Positions 17,190-26,326 of a DNA stretch of 64,000 nucleotides are shown here, in pieces. A model generated the notes under the pieces. That model searched no databases, was not told the origin of the DNA, and saw nothing but the letters and a program-made list of their open reading frames with translations. Made by a program: the position numbers and the translations under genes. The stretch's first letter is position 1. Each line of letters opens with the position of its first letter. The DNA comes from Pseudoalteromonas sp. EB27 (GTDB lineage Bacteria; Pseudomonadota; Gammaproteobacteria; Enterobacterales; Alteromonadaceae): assembly GCF_001974875.1 (NCBI RefSeq), contig NZ_MTQD01000010.1, positions 124,001 through 188,000 of the forward strand, written 5' to 3'.

Positions 17190-17246
17190 AGAATAAGTCC
17201 TAAATGTGTAAACACATTTCAGGACAAGACAAAGTATTAATACAAA

Positions 17247-17273
17247 AAAAGCGCCAATTGGCGCTTTTTTTGT
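17247..17273. terminator. Bidirectional terminator between pilU/IS and ruvX
   Basis: AAAAAAAGCGCC-AATT-GGCGCTTTTTTT is a symmetrical hairpin with A and T runs. It probably ended both pilTU and the ruvX transcript before the IS arrived between pilU and this site. Confidence 0.85.
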
Positions 17274-17300
17274 ATATAACGAGTTGTTTATATAGCAGGC

Positions 17301-17750
17301 TTATTCACCGTAACTAGACTCAAAAAAACTTTCTAAAATAATAACCGCAGACATATTATCTACGTTACCTTTGCCTAAGTTTTTATAGCCGCCACTTTCA
17401 AAAAGTCGCGCTTTAGCATCAGCGGTCGTTAAACGCTCGTCTTGTGTTTGCACAGGAATGCCATAATGATTATGCAATCTGTTGGCAAACTTTTTTGCTT
17501 TAAAGGTAACCTCTTGTGACGTTCCATCCATATTTAGTGGTAAGCCAACAACCATTAAGTCAGGCTGCCATTCGGCCACTTGCACAGCAATATGGTCCCA
17601 ATTAGGAATACCATCTTGTGCTTTTACAGCCTTAAGGCTAGACGCGCTGCCTGTTAGCTCTTGCCCAATAGCAATACCAATACTTTTGGTGCCAAAGTCA
17701 AAGCCCATTACAGTGCGTTCGCCTTGCGGCTTAAGCGATTTTTTTGTCAT
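17301..17750 (-). CDS. ruvX: RuvX/YqgF family Holliday junction resolvase-like nuclease
   Basis: This 149-residue RNase H-fold protein has the N-terminal motif [15 protein letters not shown] with the catalytic Asp, and the conserved DERLTTADA and [13 protein letters not shown] near the C-terminus. In E. coli YqgF takes part in 16S rRNA processing and is essential, and resolvase activity has been reported in other bacteria. It lies 26 bp downstream of yqgE, in the conserved rsmE-gshB-yqgE-ruvX order. Confidence 0.94.
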   Translation of the reverse strand: MTKKSLKPQGERTVMGFDFGTKSIGIAIGQELTGSASSLKAVKAQDGIPNWDHIAVQVAEWQPDLMVVGLPLNMDGTSQEVTFKAKKFANRLHNHYGIPVQTQDERLTTADAKARLFESGGYKNLGKGNVDNMSAVIILESFFESSYGE

Positions 17751-17776
17751 GTGTATCTTGTTTAAATTTTAAGTAG

Positions 17777-18343
17777 TTATGCGTGACCAGCTTCAAGGCT
17801 GAGTTGGCTAATATCAAAGCCCAACATTGAAACTGCTTTTTCCCACCGTTTTTCAACGGGGGTATTAAAAATGATCTTTGGATCTGCTTCTATGATCAAC
17901 CAGCTGTTATCAAGTAACTCTTGTTCGAGTTGTCCTTGCTCCCACCCTGAATAACCCAGTGTAATAATAAATTGCTCAGGTGCTTGTGCTGTGGTTAAGC
18001 TTGCTAAAACGTCTTTTGAGGTAGTGATCATAATATCGCTACTGAGCTTTTGACTTGCTGAATAACCCGGTTGAGGAGAGTGCAGTACAAAACCACGGTC
18101 AGTTTTAACGGGTCCGCCTGCAAATACACTTACTTTTGCTGCGTTTTGAGTTTTGTCGTTATCAATTTCTATTTTATCTAAAAGTTCGCCAACAGTAACA
18201 TCAATAGGTTGGTTTATTACCAAGCCCATAGCCCCATCTTCATTGTGCTCACAAATATAGGTAACAGCACGTTTAAAAAAAGGGTCTTGCATCGACGGCA
18301 TCGCGATTAAAAAATGATTTTCTAATGATTGCATAGACTTCAC
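17777..18343 (-). CDS. yqgE: YqgE/AlgH family protein
   Basis: This 188-residue protein of the UPF0301 family begins with the typical LENHFLIAMPSMQDPFFKRAV and has the conserved GLVINQP and YAGWEQGQLE-like (YSGWEQGQLEQEL) segments. The name AlgH comes from a reported effect on alginate regulation in Pseudomonas, but the biochemical role is unknown. It is separated from gshB by about 145 bp that hold a possible long-loop terminator. Confidence 0.92.
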   Translation of the reverse strand: MKSMQSLENHFLIAMPSMQDPFFKRAVTYICEHNEDGAMGLVINQPIDVTVGELLDKIEIDNDKTQNAAKVSVFAGGPVKTDRGFVLHSPQPGYSASQKLSSDIMITTSKDVLASLTTAQAPEQFIITLGYSGWEQGQLEQELLDNSWLIIEADPKIIFNTPVEKRWEKAVSMLGFDISQLSLEAGHA

Positions 18344-18394
18344 CCTTTTTAGTTAATGAACTTTGAGTATGGCACATACCTTTGTTTTTAAAAT

Positions 18395-18470
18395 TAAAAA
18401 AGCACTCTCATACGGTTTAAAGATTAATAGTTAACAACTATATTAAAATTCATGACACGAAAGTGCTTTT
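18395..18470 (-). terminator. Possible long-loop terminator after gshB
   Basis: On the minus strand AAAAGCACTTTC pairs with GAGAGTGCTTTTTT across a loop of about 50 nt that contains its own small palindrome (TAGTTGTTAACTA). It ends in a T run. The long loop makes this less certain than the other terminators. Confidence 0.45.
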
Positions 18471-18489
18471 AATAACGACAGATAGATGC

Positions 18490-19440
18490 TTATTTATCTA
18501 ACTTTCTTTCAATTGCATCAAACAAAATACCTGTAATAGAGATATCATAAGCAGCTTCAATTTCGCGCACGCACGTTGGTGCAGTTACGTTAATTTCAGT
18601 TAATTTATCGCCAATAATATCTAAACCTACAAATATTAAGCCTTTTTCTTTAAGCGTTGGCGCAACTGCTTGCGCAATTTTTAAATCAGATTCACTAAGT
18701 GGGCGCGCTTCGCCTCGACCGCCAACAGCTAAATTACCGCGTGTCTCACCATTTTGTGGAATACGCGCTAAACAATACGGAATAACCTCGCCATCAATAA
18801 CCAATACGCGCTTGTCGCCTTGTTTGATCTCTGGGATGTAATTTTGCACCATAGCAAAGCGGCTGCCGTGCTCGGTTAGCGTTTCACAAATTACACCAAT
18901 GTTGGCATCGTCTTCTCTAAGGCGGAAGATAGATGCGCCGCCCATGCCATCAAGGGGTTTTAAAATAATGTCTTTATGCTCGGCTAAAAACTCACGAATT
19001 TGTTTTTGACTGCGTGTAACCAGGGTATCTGGTGTATGTTCGCTAAACCATGCTGTAAATAGCTTTTCGTTAGCATCGCGAAGGCTTTGTGGCTTGTTAA
19101 TTATTAACGTACCTTCTTGCTCTGCACGTTCTAAAATATAAGTCGCGTAAATGTATTCAGTATCAAAAGGAGGATCTTTACGCATTAAAATCACATCAAG
19201 ATCGGCAAGCGCTATAGTGGCTTTTTCTTCAAGCTCGTACCATTTTTCTGCATTATTAAACACTTGCGCTTTAGACGCTGTAGCGTACGACTTACCTTTA
19301 CGAAGAGATAAATCATCCATCTCCATATAATAAATTTCGTAGCCGCGTTCTTGCGCTTGCATCATCATTGCAAAACCGGTGTCTTTTTTGATGTTAAATC
19401 CACTAATAGGATCTGAAATAATACCTAACTTAATTGCCAT
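18490..19440 (-). CDS. gshB: Glutathione synthase
   Basis: This 316-residue ATP-grasp ligase joins gamma-glutamylcysteine and glycine to form glutathione. The N-terminus (KLGIISDPISGFNIKKD), the glycine-rich loop KPLDGMGGASIF and the C-terminal NVTAPTCVREIE are all characteristic. In many relatives the last motif reads NVTSPTCIREI. It is 54 bp downstream of rsmE. Confidence 0.96.
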   Translation of the reverse strand: MAIKLGIISDPISGFNIKKDTGFAMMMQAQERGYEIYYMEMDDLSLRKGKSYATASKAQVFNNAEKWYELEEKATIALADLDVILMRKDPPFDTEYIYATYILERAEQEGTLIINKPQSLRDANEKLFTAWFSEHTPDTLVTRSQKQIREFLAEHKDIILKPLDGMGGASIFRLREDDANIGVICETLTEHGSRFAMVQNYIPEIKQGDKRVLVIDGEVIPYCLARIPQNGETRGNLAVGGRGEARPLSESDLKIAQAVAPTLKEKGLIFVGLDIIGDKLTEINVTAPTCVREIEAAYDISITGILFDAIERKLDK

Positions 19441-19494
19441 GCGCTGTGCCTTACTATAAATGTTACTGTTTATATGAGGGTGCTTTTAGTTATT

Positions 19495-20229
19495 TCAATT
19501 AGCTAAATCGCCAAATTGAAGTTGTAATGCACTTAAGACCGTTAAAGCGGCTGTTTCCGTTCGTAAAACGCGCGGGCCTAAGCGAATATCTACAAATTCT
19601 AGTTGTTTAGTTAGTGCCATTTCATCGTCGGTAAAGCCGCCTTCTGGGCCGACTAAAAAGCGTACGCCATCTTTAGGTACCGTAATGGTTTTAATGCTGT
19701 GCTCAGCACGAGGGTGAAGAGTGAGCTTAATTGCATTGGTTTGTTGTGCAAGCCATTGTTTTAAATCTACAGGAGGATGAACGATTGGTACAAAATTACG
19801 CCCAGATTGCTCTGCCGCTGCAATTGCAATTTTTTGCCATTGTTGGTGTTTTTTCTCAAGGCGATCGCCCATTAGTTTCACGCCACAGCGCTGACTAAAA
19901 AGTGGGGTGATTTCGGTAATGCCCAGTTCAACTGACTTTTGAATTGTAAAGTCCATTTTATCACCACGGGATACACACTGGCCTAAATGAATTTTAAGCG
20001 GAGATTCTACATCGTGGGGATTAAGCTCTAATGGCATTACGACGACTGTTTTTTTTGTTACTTCAATTATTTCACTAAGGTATTCGCCGCCTTCGCCATT
20101 AAAAATAGATACATGCTCGCCTACTTTCATGCGCAGCACTCTGCCAATATGCCCTGCAGCATCCTCATCTAAGGTTACAGGGGTGTTTAGGGCAATACTC
20201 GATGTTTGATAAATATGAGGAACTCGCAT
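19495..20229 (-). CDS. rsmE: 16S rRNA (uracil1498-N3)-methyltransferase
   Basis: This 244-residue SPOUT-class methyltransferase has an N-terminal PUA-like domain (VGRVLRMKVGEH-like, here IGRVLRMKVGEHV) and the C-terminal knot with FLVGPEGGFTDDE and LGPRVLRTETA, which bind S-adenosylmethionine. It methylates U1498 of 16S rRNA. It heads the rsmE-gshB-yqgE-ruvX group. Confidence 0.96.
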   Translation of the reverse strand: MRVPHIYQTSSIALNTPVTLDEDAAGHIGRVLRMKVGEHVSIFNGEGGEYLSEIIEVTKKTVVVMPLELNPHDVESPLKIHLGQCVSRGDKMDFTIQKSVELGITEITPLFSQRCGVKLMGDRLEKKHQQWQKIAIAAAEQSGRNFVPIVHPPVDLKQWLAQQTNAIKLTLHPRAEHSIKTITVPKDGVRFLVGPEGGFTDDEMALTKQLEFVDIRLGPRVLRTETAALTVLSALQLQFGDLAN

Positions 20230-20298
20230 AGTGCGTCACTTACTACTTAGCATAAAAATATATACTGCTATGGTAAGTAAGCTGGGAGCTGTGCGCAA

Positions 20299-20775
20299 TT
20301 ATTTATTTTTATTAAGTTGCTCGGCGAGATCTATTAAATCTTGTGGTGTGTGTGCTATATCATGGTGATTTTGCGAAGGTTCGGTTAATGTTTCGTCAGT
20401 AACCTGGCTTAGTGTATAGCCTGTATCATCAAGGTTTATTAAAAAGCGTTTTTCATGTAAGGAGTTATAAATAAAGCGTTGTTTATCACTTGCGAGTAAG
20501 TAATCGGTATTATTAAAAAGTACTCCGTGTAAATCGTGATGCTCTTTTAGATAGTTAATTAATTCAGAAACGCTGATTTCGTTCTCAAGATCGCAATAAC
20601 TATAGTCTTTAATAAGCTCGTCAAACATCATTTTTACTAACTGACGGGTATTATTGCCTGCTGCAATAAGCGTACTCGCTTTGGTTTTGCCATTATTAAC
20701 ATAGAATTCGGCAAATGCACGGCTAAATTCGTTGTCTATGTCAATTAACAAATAGTTAGTAGCTTCAAGTGGCAT
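20299..20775 (-). CDS. Hypothetical protein
   Basis: This is a 158-residue protein with no signal peptide or membrane helix, so probably cytoplasmic. It is acidic and mainly helical by inspection, with a low-complexity C-terminus (EPSQNHHDIAHTPQDLIDL). The reading frame is long, uninterrupted and uses neighbouring codon preferences, so it is likely real. No family is recognised. It lies between rsmE and a DUF350 gene on the same strand but with gaps of 69 and 85 bp, so an operon is uncertain. Confidence 0.6.
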   Translation of the reverse strand: MPLEATNYLLIDIDNEFSRAFAEFYVNNGKTKASTLIAAGNNTRQLVKMMFDELIKDYSYCDLENEISVSELINYLKEHHDLHGVLFNNTDYLLASDKQRFIYNSLHEKRFLINLDDTGYTLSQVTDETLTEPSQNHHDIAHTPQDLIDLAEQLNKNK

Positions 20776-20860
20776 AGAGCTCGGGCCTTGTTACATTTAA
20801 GTAATTACCATTATTACTTAAATGCAGACGTTTTAATTGCTGTATTTTTAGTAAAAAGGT

Positions 20861-21754
20861 CTAAAGAGAAAACATGCTAATAAGTAAATAACCTATAGCA
20901 CAAAAAACAGCAAACTCTATACATGCTACGCCAATATTATCTTGATGGTCTATTTCAAGAGCTGTATCAATATTTGGTAAAGAGATAACTTTTATCACAT
21001 ACGTTAAGCTGTAGAGTAGTATCCACATTACACCGCAATGCATAACGAGTGTAAATATGTTTTCTACCATTTTACCGTTTTGAAATGCTGCGCTAGATAA
21101 ACCAGCGTACACAGATAATGCTAAACCGATTGATTTTCCAGCATATCTTATACCTATAGAGGTGTTTTCTAAGTTGAAGTTACTTTGTAGCGAAGCGCCT
21201 TGGTTTGCTTTGGCAAAACGATATTCTCGTATTTTACTATCCAGTGCAAACATTCCCTGAAGTGTAAAAAAGCTAACGCAAGCAATAAGTAAGTTACTAA
21301 ACCCTTGGGTATGTGTCCACGTGTATAAACCTAGTGCAATAATACAGTTGGCGATTAACATGCCCGAATCCACCAGTGCAGCACATACATTTTGCTTTAA
21401 TATTGCAGCTTCTTCATTAAACCTATGCAATATCCATTTACGATGAATTAAGTGACCTACCTTAATAAATGTAAATAATAAAATAATAATGACCAAAACT
21501 TTTAATGGATTGGATTGCGCGGTGCTTATGCTTATTTCATCAAATAAGAAGGCCATAGTGGCTATTACAACTGATATTTCAGATGCGAAGCTAATACCCA
21601 TGGCAAAGTTATCGTGCTGCGCAAGTTCATCTTTAAGCGCTTGTTTTGCTTTGATTTGAGTGACAACTCGTAAACTAAAAATAGTTATACAAATAACCGC
21701 AAAACTAATAGCAATCGCAATAAAACTAGTGTTAGATAAAGACAAATATGACAT
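20861..21754 (-). CDS. DUF350 family multi-pass membrane protein
   Basis: This 297-residue inner-membrane protein has about eight hydrophobic helices. Four internal repeats each start with a short polar motif followed by a helix (for example HDNFAMGISFASEI, KQNVCAALVDSGMLI, ENTSIGIRYAGKSI and QDNIGVACIEFAVF). This repeat pattern is that of DUF350 (YjfL-like) proteins. The function is unknown. It diverges from glnE, with 77 bp between the starts. Confidence 0.75.
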   Translation of the reverse strand: MSYLSLSNTSFIAIAISFAVICITIFSLRVVTQIKAKQALKDELAQHDNFAMGISFASEISVVIATMAFLFDEISISTAQSNPLKVLVIIILLFTFIKVGHLIHRKWILHRFNEEAAILKQNVCAALVDSGMLIANCIIALGLYTWTHTQGFSNLLIACVSFFTLQGMFALDSKIREYRFAKANQGASLQSNFNLENTSIGIRYAGKSIGLALSVYAGLSSAAFQNGKMVENIFTLVMHCGVMWILLYSLTYVIKVISLPNIDTALEIDHQDNIGVACIEFAVFCAIGYLLISMFSL

Positions 21755-21831
21755 GGTGATCCTAATTAAGTGAACCTTTCTAGGTTTTAGTCATTCTAGT
21801 ACGGTTATTGATGATATAAAAGAGAGGATTG

Positions 21832-24627
21832 ATGAGTAACGTAAAGCAACTTCCTATTCAATTACAAAAACTTGGCTTAGAGCGCTTCGAACAATTATAT
21901 CCACAGCAAAGTAATGAAAGCGAAGTTATACGATTACTCGCCTTGAGCGACTTTGCCTGGCGCTGTTTAGAATCACAACCAACGTTAAAAGACTGGCTGC
22001 TGTGCAAAGATGAAATTCAAAACAGGCATATTACCTCTCCCTTTGATAGCATTGAACTTAGTGACATTGACGATGCTAAGTGTAATCAAATCTTACGAAA
22101 GTACCGCGAAAAATACTGGCTTAAAGTCGCCTTTTTAGATTTATGTTGTAATAACCCTATTGCCGATAGCATTAATTACATAAGCCAACTGGCTGATATG
22201 CTAATTGATAGCGCTAACCAATGGGCGCATGCACAGGTGGCAAAAGTAAATGGTGAGCCGCTTGATGAGCAAAGCCAAGCAATGCCATTAATGGTTTTAG
22301 GGATGGGGAAGCTCGGCGGGCAAGAGCTAAATTACTCCTCTGATATTGATCTCATTTTTGCATATCCACGCAGTACAAAAACCCAAGGTGGTCGTAGAAG
22401 CCTTGAGGCCCAAGTATTTTATACCAAAGTTGCACAAAAGCTCATTGCATCACTTAACCAAGCCACCGGTGACGGGCAGGTATTTAGAGTTGATATGCGC
22501 CTACGCCCGTTTGGCGAAAGTGGCCCTTTGGTTATGAGCTTTAATGCTATTGAAGATTACTATCAGGAGCAAGGGCGCGACTGGGAACGCTACGCAATGT
22601 TAAAAGGGCGCCTAATTGGCACCCCTAATAAATATTGGGATGAATTTATTAAGCTTTTAAAGCCGTTTGTTTATCGCCGGTATATTGATTTTTCGGTAAT
22701 TGAATCTTTGCGTAAAATGAAGTTAATGATCGCACAAGAGGTTCGCCGTAAACGCTTAACTAATAATATAAAATTAGGCGCTGGTGGTATTCGTGAAGTT
22801 GAATTTATAGTGCAAGCCCTGCAAATGGTACGAGGTGGCCGAGAGGCTAATTTACAAACTCAATCATTACTTAAAGCATTAAATGAGTTGGCACTTAGCC
22901 AAGTTATAGATGAGCAAGAAGCAAGTGAGCTTAAGCGCAATTATCTTTATTTGCGAAAAGTTGAGCAGTACTTACAAATATTTGATGATCAACAAACGCA
23001 AACACTTCCTGATGATGAATTGAATCAGCAGCGCTTAAATTTATTATTAGAACAAGCGGATTTTGCTGCTACTTTAAGCACTATTGAAAAAGTGATGAAG
23101 CAAGTTAACGGTGAGTTTGCACTGGTCATAGGCGAGGAAACCGCACCACTTGATACTTGTGAAGGCGCATTTATTAGTGCTTGGGATCATGGTGATGTGG
23201 GGTTTTTAAAAGAGGCTAGAGATGAATGGCAAACTCCCCTTAACGATTTTAAATTAAGGCTGTCTAAGGTAAACATCGGTAACCGAGGGCGCGACACCCT
23301 TGATAAATTAATGCCTGTTTTATTAAGTCAGTTAAATGACTTTAATGCCAGCGAAGCTGCTTTTACGATGGTTTGCCAAATTTTTAATAAAATAATTTCA
23401 CGCACTGCTTATTTAGAATTACTGTACGAAAACCAAGGTGCGTTAAAGCAACTCGTTTTACTTTGTTGTCATAGCAAATGGATAGGTGAGCATATTTCTC
23501 GCTACCCTATATTACTTGATGAGCTAATAGATCCAGCGGTTCTTTATAAACCGACACCATTAACGGCTTATAAAGATGAAATAAGACAGTATTTTTTACG
23601 AATAGAGCATGACGATTTAGAACTGCAAATGGAGTCGCTTAGGCAATTTAAGCAAACGCATCAATTACGAATTGCAGCTGCAGATGCAACCGGTGTTCTC
23701 GATGTAATGAAAGTAAGCGATCACTTAACGGTACTCGCTGAGGCGATTGTTGATCAAGCTGTTAATATTGCATGGCATAACACTGTTAAGCGCTTTGGTA
23801 TGCCACCTGGCACTGATGATGAAAACAAAGGCTTTGCTGTTATTGCATATGGTAAAACGGGCGGCTTGGAAGTGGGGTATGACTCAGATTTAGATTTGGT
23901 GTTTGTGCATAATCATGATGGCTCAAGCCAAACTAATGGTGAAAAACCGATAGATTCTCGCCAGTTTTATTTAAAACTCGCTCAGCGCTTAATGCATTTA
24001 TTTAATACTCGTACTGCATCGGGTATTTTGTATGAGCTTGATACGCGATTACGCCCTGAAGGTGCATCAGGTTTACTGGCTATCAATCTAGAGAGCTTTA
24101 ATCACTATCAGCAAACTCAAGCATGGACGTGGGAACATCAAGCACTTGTGCGGGCACGGTTGATTTTGGGCCAAAACGATCTCATAGATCGTTTTTCACA
24201 AATTCGTAAAAATATACTTTGCCAACAGCGCGATCATACAGTCTTAAAAGCAGATGTAATAAAAATGCGCGAAAAAATGCGCGACCATTTAGCGAAAGGA
24301 AATACTGAGCAATTTGATTTAAAACAAGATGTTGGTGGTATGGCTGATATTGAGTTTATTACGCAATATTTAGTACTTAAACACGCCAATGAGTTTGAAC
24401 AGCTTACAGTTTACTCAGATAACGTAAGAATATTAACGGATGCAGCAAATATAGGCTGTATTACTAAAGAGCAAAAGCAGCAGTTGATTAAAGCGTATAT
24501 TGATTATCGCTCGTGTTATCACGTGTTGAGCTTGGATCAAAAAGGCAAGTTGATCTCGCGAGAAGCTTTCTTGCAAGATATTACTAACGTGACGAATATT
24601 TGGAATAGTATTTTTGAGTTAAGTTGA
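21832..24627 (+). CDS. glnE: Glutamine synthetase adenylyltransferase / adenylyl-removing enzyme
   Basis: This 931-residue bifunctional enzyme adenylylates and deadenylylates glutamine synthetase in response to PII, matching nitrogen supply. Two nucleotidyltransferase domains are visible: an N-terminal one with YSSDIDLIFAY (about residue 170) and a C-terminal one with YDSDLDLVFVHNHD (about 685), each followed by a helical domain. I prefer ATG 21832 (AGAGAGGA upstream) over the TTG one codon earlier. A terminator follows at 24633. Confidence 0.97.
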   Translation: MSNVKQLPIQLQKLGLERFEQLYPQQSNESEVIRLLALSDFAWRCLESQPTLKDWLLCKDEIQNRHITSPFDSIELSDIDDAKCNQILRKYREKYWLKVAFLDLCCNNPIADSINYISQLADMLIDSANQWAHAQVAKVNGEPLDEQSQAMPLMVLGMGKLGGQELNYSSDIDLIFAYPRSTKTQGGRRSLEAQVFYTKVAQKLIASLNQATGDGQVFRVDMRLRPFGESGPLVMSFNAIEDYYQEQGRDWERYAMLKGRLIGTPNKYWDEFIKLLKPFVYRRYIDFSVIESLRKMKLMIAQEVRRKRLTNNIKLGAGGIREVEFIVQALQMVRGGREANLQTQSLLKALNELALSQVIDEQEASELKRNYLYLRKVEQYLQIFDDQQTQTLPDDELNQQRLNLLLEQADFAATLSTIEKVMKQVNGEFALVIGEETAPLDTCEGAFISAWDHGDVGFLKEARDEWQTPLNDFKLRLSKVNIGNRGRDTLDKLMPVLLSQLNDFNASEAAFTMVCQIFNKIISRTAYLELLYENQGALKQLVLLCCHSKWIGEHISRYPILLDELIDPAVLYKPTPLTAYKDEIRQYFLRIEHDDLELQMESLRQFKQTHQLRIAAADATGVLDVMKVSDHLTVLAEAIVDQAVNIAWHNTVKRFGMPPGTDDENKGFAVIAYGKTGGLEVGYDSDLDLVFVHNHDGSSQTNGEKPIDSRQFYLKLAQRLMHLFNTRTASGILYELDTRLRPEGASGLLAINLESFNHYQQTQAWTWEHQALVRARLILGQNDLIDRFSQIRKNILCQQRDHTVLKADVIKMREKMRDHLAKGNTEQFDLKQDVGGMADIEFITQYLVLKHANEFEQLTVYSDNVRILTDAANIGCITKEQKQQLIKAYIDYRSCYHVLSLDQKGKLISREAFLQDITNVTNIWNSIFELS

Positions 24628-24632
24628 ACTGT

Positions 24633-24660
24633 AAACCCAAGCGCTTGCTTGGGTTTTTTG
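24633..24660 (+). terminator. Terminator of glnE
   Basis: AAACCCAAGC-GCTT-GCTTGGGTTTTTT is a hairpin with a T run, 6 bp after the glnE stop. Confidence 0.85.
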
Positions 24661-24673
24661 TGCGAGTAAACCT

Positions 24674-25246
24674 TTAAACCTTTAGTTTTAAACAGTTTGT
24701 ACGTACAAATTCTGACGGTAACTCTGTAATAACCGCTGCCCGTTGTTTATGGCAAAAGTAAGTATAAACCTCATGCTCAAAGTCGTCATTTATAGCACGA
24801 CCAATTTGATAAAGTGCTGAAGTAAAGTTGCTGTCTACTCTAAAATGATCTTTAACTACGTAGTCTTTACTTAAATACCAGTAAAGTTCAATGCCTTCAT
24901 TTTTAGCGTACTGATTGAGTACGTCTTTAAGTGTTGTGCCATTTTCGAAGCGCCTAGGCTCAACTTCTCCAGTCCAATTAGTCGGCATCGGGTCAACTGT
25001 TCGCGCACGTTCAGCCAATACTCTATCTAAGGTTTGTTCTGGTGTTTTAAGCTTTAAAACAAATTGATCTCGTTCTGTATCACTTTTTACTTGGTTACGA
25101 ATGGAGGAGTAAAAACGTGATAATCCTTCGGCGGCTGCATTTTTAGATTTTTTAATATCAAATACAGAACCATCACCCACTAAAAAGTATACGGCGAGTG
25201 CTATTAGCACGGCTGCAAATGATAAATGTCTAATCCAAAACCACAT
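24674..25246 (-). CDS. Membrane-anchored protein with TcpQ-like C-terminal domain
   Basis: This is a 190-residue protein with one N-terminal membrane helix (about 5-24) and a periplasmic part. The segment from about 95 to 185 (GTTLKDVLNQYAKNEGIELYW, then SNFTSALYQIGRAI) resembles the TcpQ domain found in pilus and secretion accessory proteins, which is related to secretin N-domains. The assignment is from pattern recognition only. It follows lpxL by 41 bp on the same strand, so cotranscription is likely. The role is unknown. Confidence 0.6.
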   Translation of the reverse strand: MWFWIRHLSFAAVLIALAVYFLVGDGSVFDIKKSKNAAAEGLSRFYSSIRNQVKSDTERDQFVLKLKTPEQTLDRVLAERARTVDPMPTNWTGEVEPRRFENGTTLKDVLNQYAKNEGIELYWYLSKDYVVKDHFRVDSNFTSALYQIGRAINDDFEHEVYTYFCHKQRAAVITELPSEFVRTNCLKLKV

Positions 25247-25287
25247 GGTTATTACCCACCTTATTTGTTCCTATTATTGTTATACCA

Positions 25288-26217
25288 TTACTTTTTATAA
25301 AAAGAAGGGGTATTTTTATCAGGTCGAGTTTTAAAGCGACGGTGTAGCCACATATACTGCTCTGGTGCGGCATTAACAGATTGTTCCATTCGTTGATTCA
25401 CACGCGTTACATCAGCCTTATCATCACCACTAGGGAAGTTTTCAAGCTCTGGTATTATTTCCAAGTGATATTTACCATTTTCATCTCGGCGAGTTATTAA
25501 GCTCATTGTTTCGCAGTTTTTACTACCAGCAAACGTAAGAGTACCGGTTGTCGTTGCCGCGTCAGGGACTGCGTAAAATGGAACAAATTCACATCGGTTA
25601 CGGCCGTAATCTTGATCGGGTAAGTAATAGCATACCTTTTTATTCTTTAATGCTTTTAGTAAGCCTTTTACATCTTTTCGGCCAATTAGGTATTCGTTAG
25701 AGCGAAGGCGGCCATTAGTCGTAAAGTATTCCATTAGAGGGTTGTTATGAGGGCGATAAAAGCCAACACCCTGACACTCTAAGCCCATAATTCGGCTAGC
25801 CATTTCAAGATGCAGAATATGAGGTACAAGCAATAAAACACCTTTGCCAGACGCTTGAACACGTTCAAAGTGCTCAAGCCCTTTAAAAGACCCTAATGCT
25901 TTTTGTGCTCGCCACTGCGGCCACCACCAGGCCATGCCAGTCTCAACCATTGCAATACCGGTGTTTTCCATATTTTTGAGCACAAGGTCTTTTTGACCTG
26001 CTGCGCTCATATCAGGAAAACATAATTTAATGTTAACTTCTGCAATATGGCGACGGCGTTTCATAAATTTATGAACTAAGCGACCAAGCTGTTTACCCAT
26101 TGCCAATTGTAGTTTTTGCGGTAACCAAGAAATTAAATATAAAAATAGAACGCCAATCCACGTTAACCAGTATCGAGGGCCTAAAAAAGATGCTTTAAAA
26201 GGAGATGAGGTGACCAC
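25288..26217 (-). CDS. lpxL: Lipid A biosynthesis lauroyl acyltransferase (LpxL/HtrB family)
   Basis: This 309-residue inner-membrane acyltransferase adds a secondary acyl chain to Kdo2-lipid IVA. There is an N-terminal membrane helix, then the catalytic H-x4-E in VPHILHLEMASR. Further conserved segments FYRPHNNPLMEYF, RSNEYLIGRKD, LPDQDYGR and the C-terminal PEQYMWLHRRFKTRP all match LpxL closely. Distinguishing LpxL from LpxM by sequence alone is reasonable here but not certain. It is followed by the TcpQ-like gene. Confidence 0.92.
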   Translation of the reverse strand: MVTSSPFKASFLGPRYWLTWIGVLFLYLISWLPQKLQLAMGKQLGRLVHKFMKRRRHIAEVNIKLCFPDMSAAGQKDLVLKNMENTGIAMVETGMAWWWPQWRAQKALGSFKGLEHFERVQASGKGVLLLVPHILHLEMASRIMGLECQGVGFYRPHNNPLMEYFTTNGRLRSNEYLIGRKDVKGLLKALKNKKVCYYLPDQDYGRNRCEFVPFYAVPDAATTTGTLTFAGSKNCETMSLITRRDENGKYHLEIIPELENFPSGDDKADVTRVNQRMEQSVNAAPEQYMWLHRRFKTRPDKNTPSFYKK

Positions 26218-26274
26218 AAAAATATCTCTGAGAATAAAAACGATAGTTTAACGCTAAGCGCTGTAAAATACAAA

Positions 26275-26296
26275 AAGCCAGCATTTAGCTGGCTTC
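26275..26296 (-). terminator. Terminator of tolC
   Basis: On the minus strand AAGCCAGC-TAAAT-GCTGGCTTTTTG is a hairpin with a short T run, about 30 bp past the tolC stop. Confidence 0.75.
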
Positions 26297-26326
26297 CAAT
26301 GTTTTTAACTACATGAATTATGCGAT

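Larger units (their letters stand above)
15927..17231 (-). mobile_element. IS3-family insertion sequence, apparently complete
   Basis: This is a 1305-bp element with orfA and orfB on the minus strand. Imperfect terminal inverted repeats are TGTCCCATCCTGAAATAGG (left) and TGTCTTGTCCTGAAATGTG (right end, complemented). The flanking direct repeat is AAG on both sides (15924-15926 and 17232-17234), a 3-bp target duplication as expected for IS3. Both reading frames look intact, so it may be active. It lies between pilU and its terminator and disrupts no gene. The IS3 subgroup is not assigned. Confidence 0.93.
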
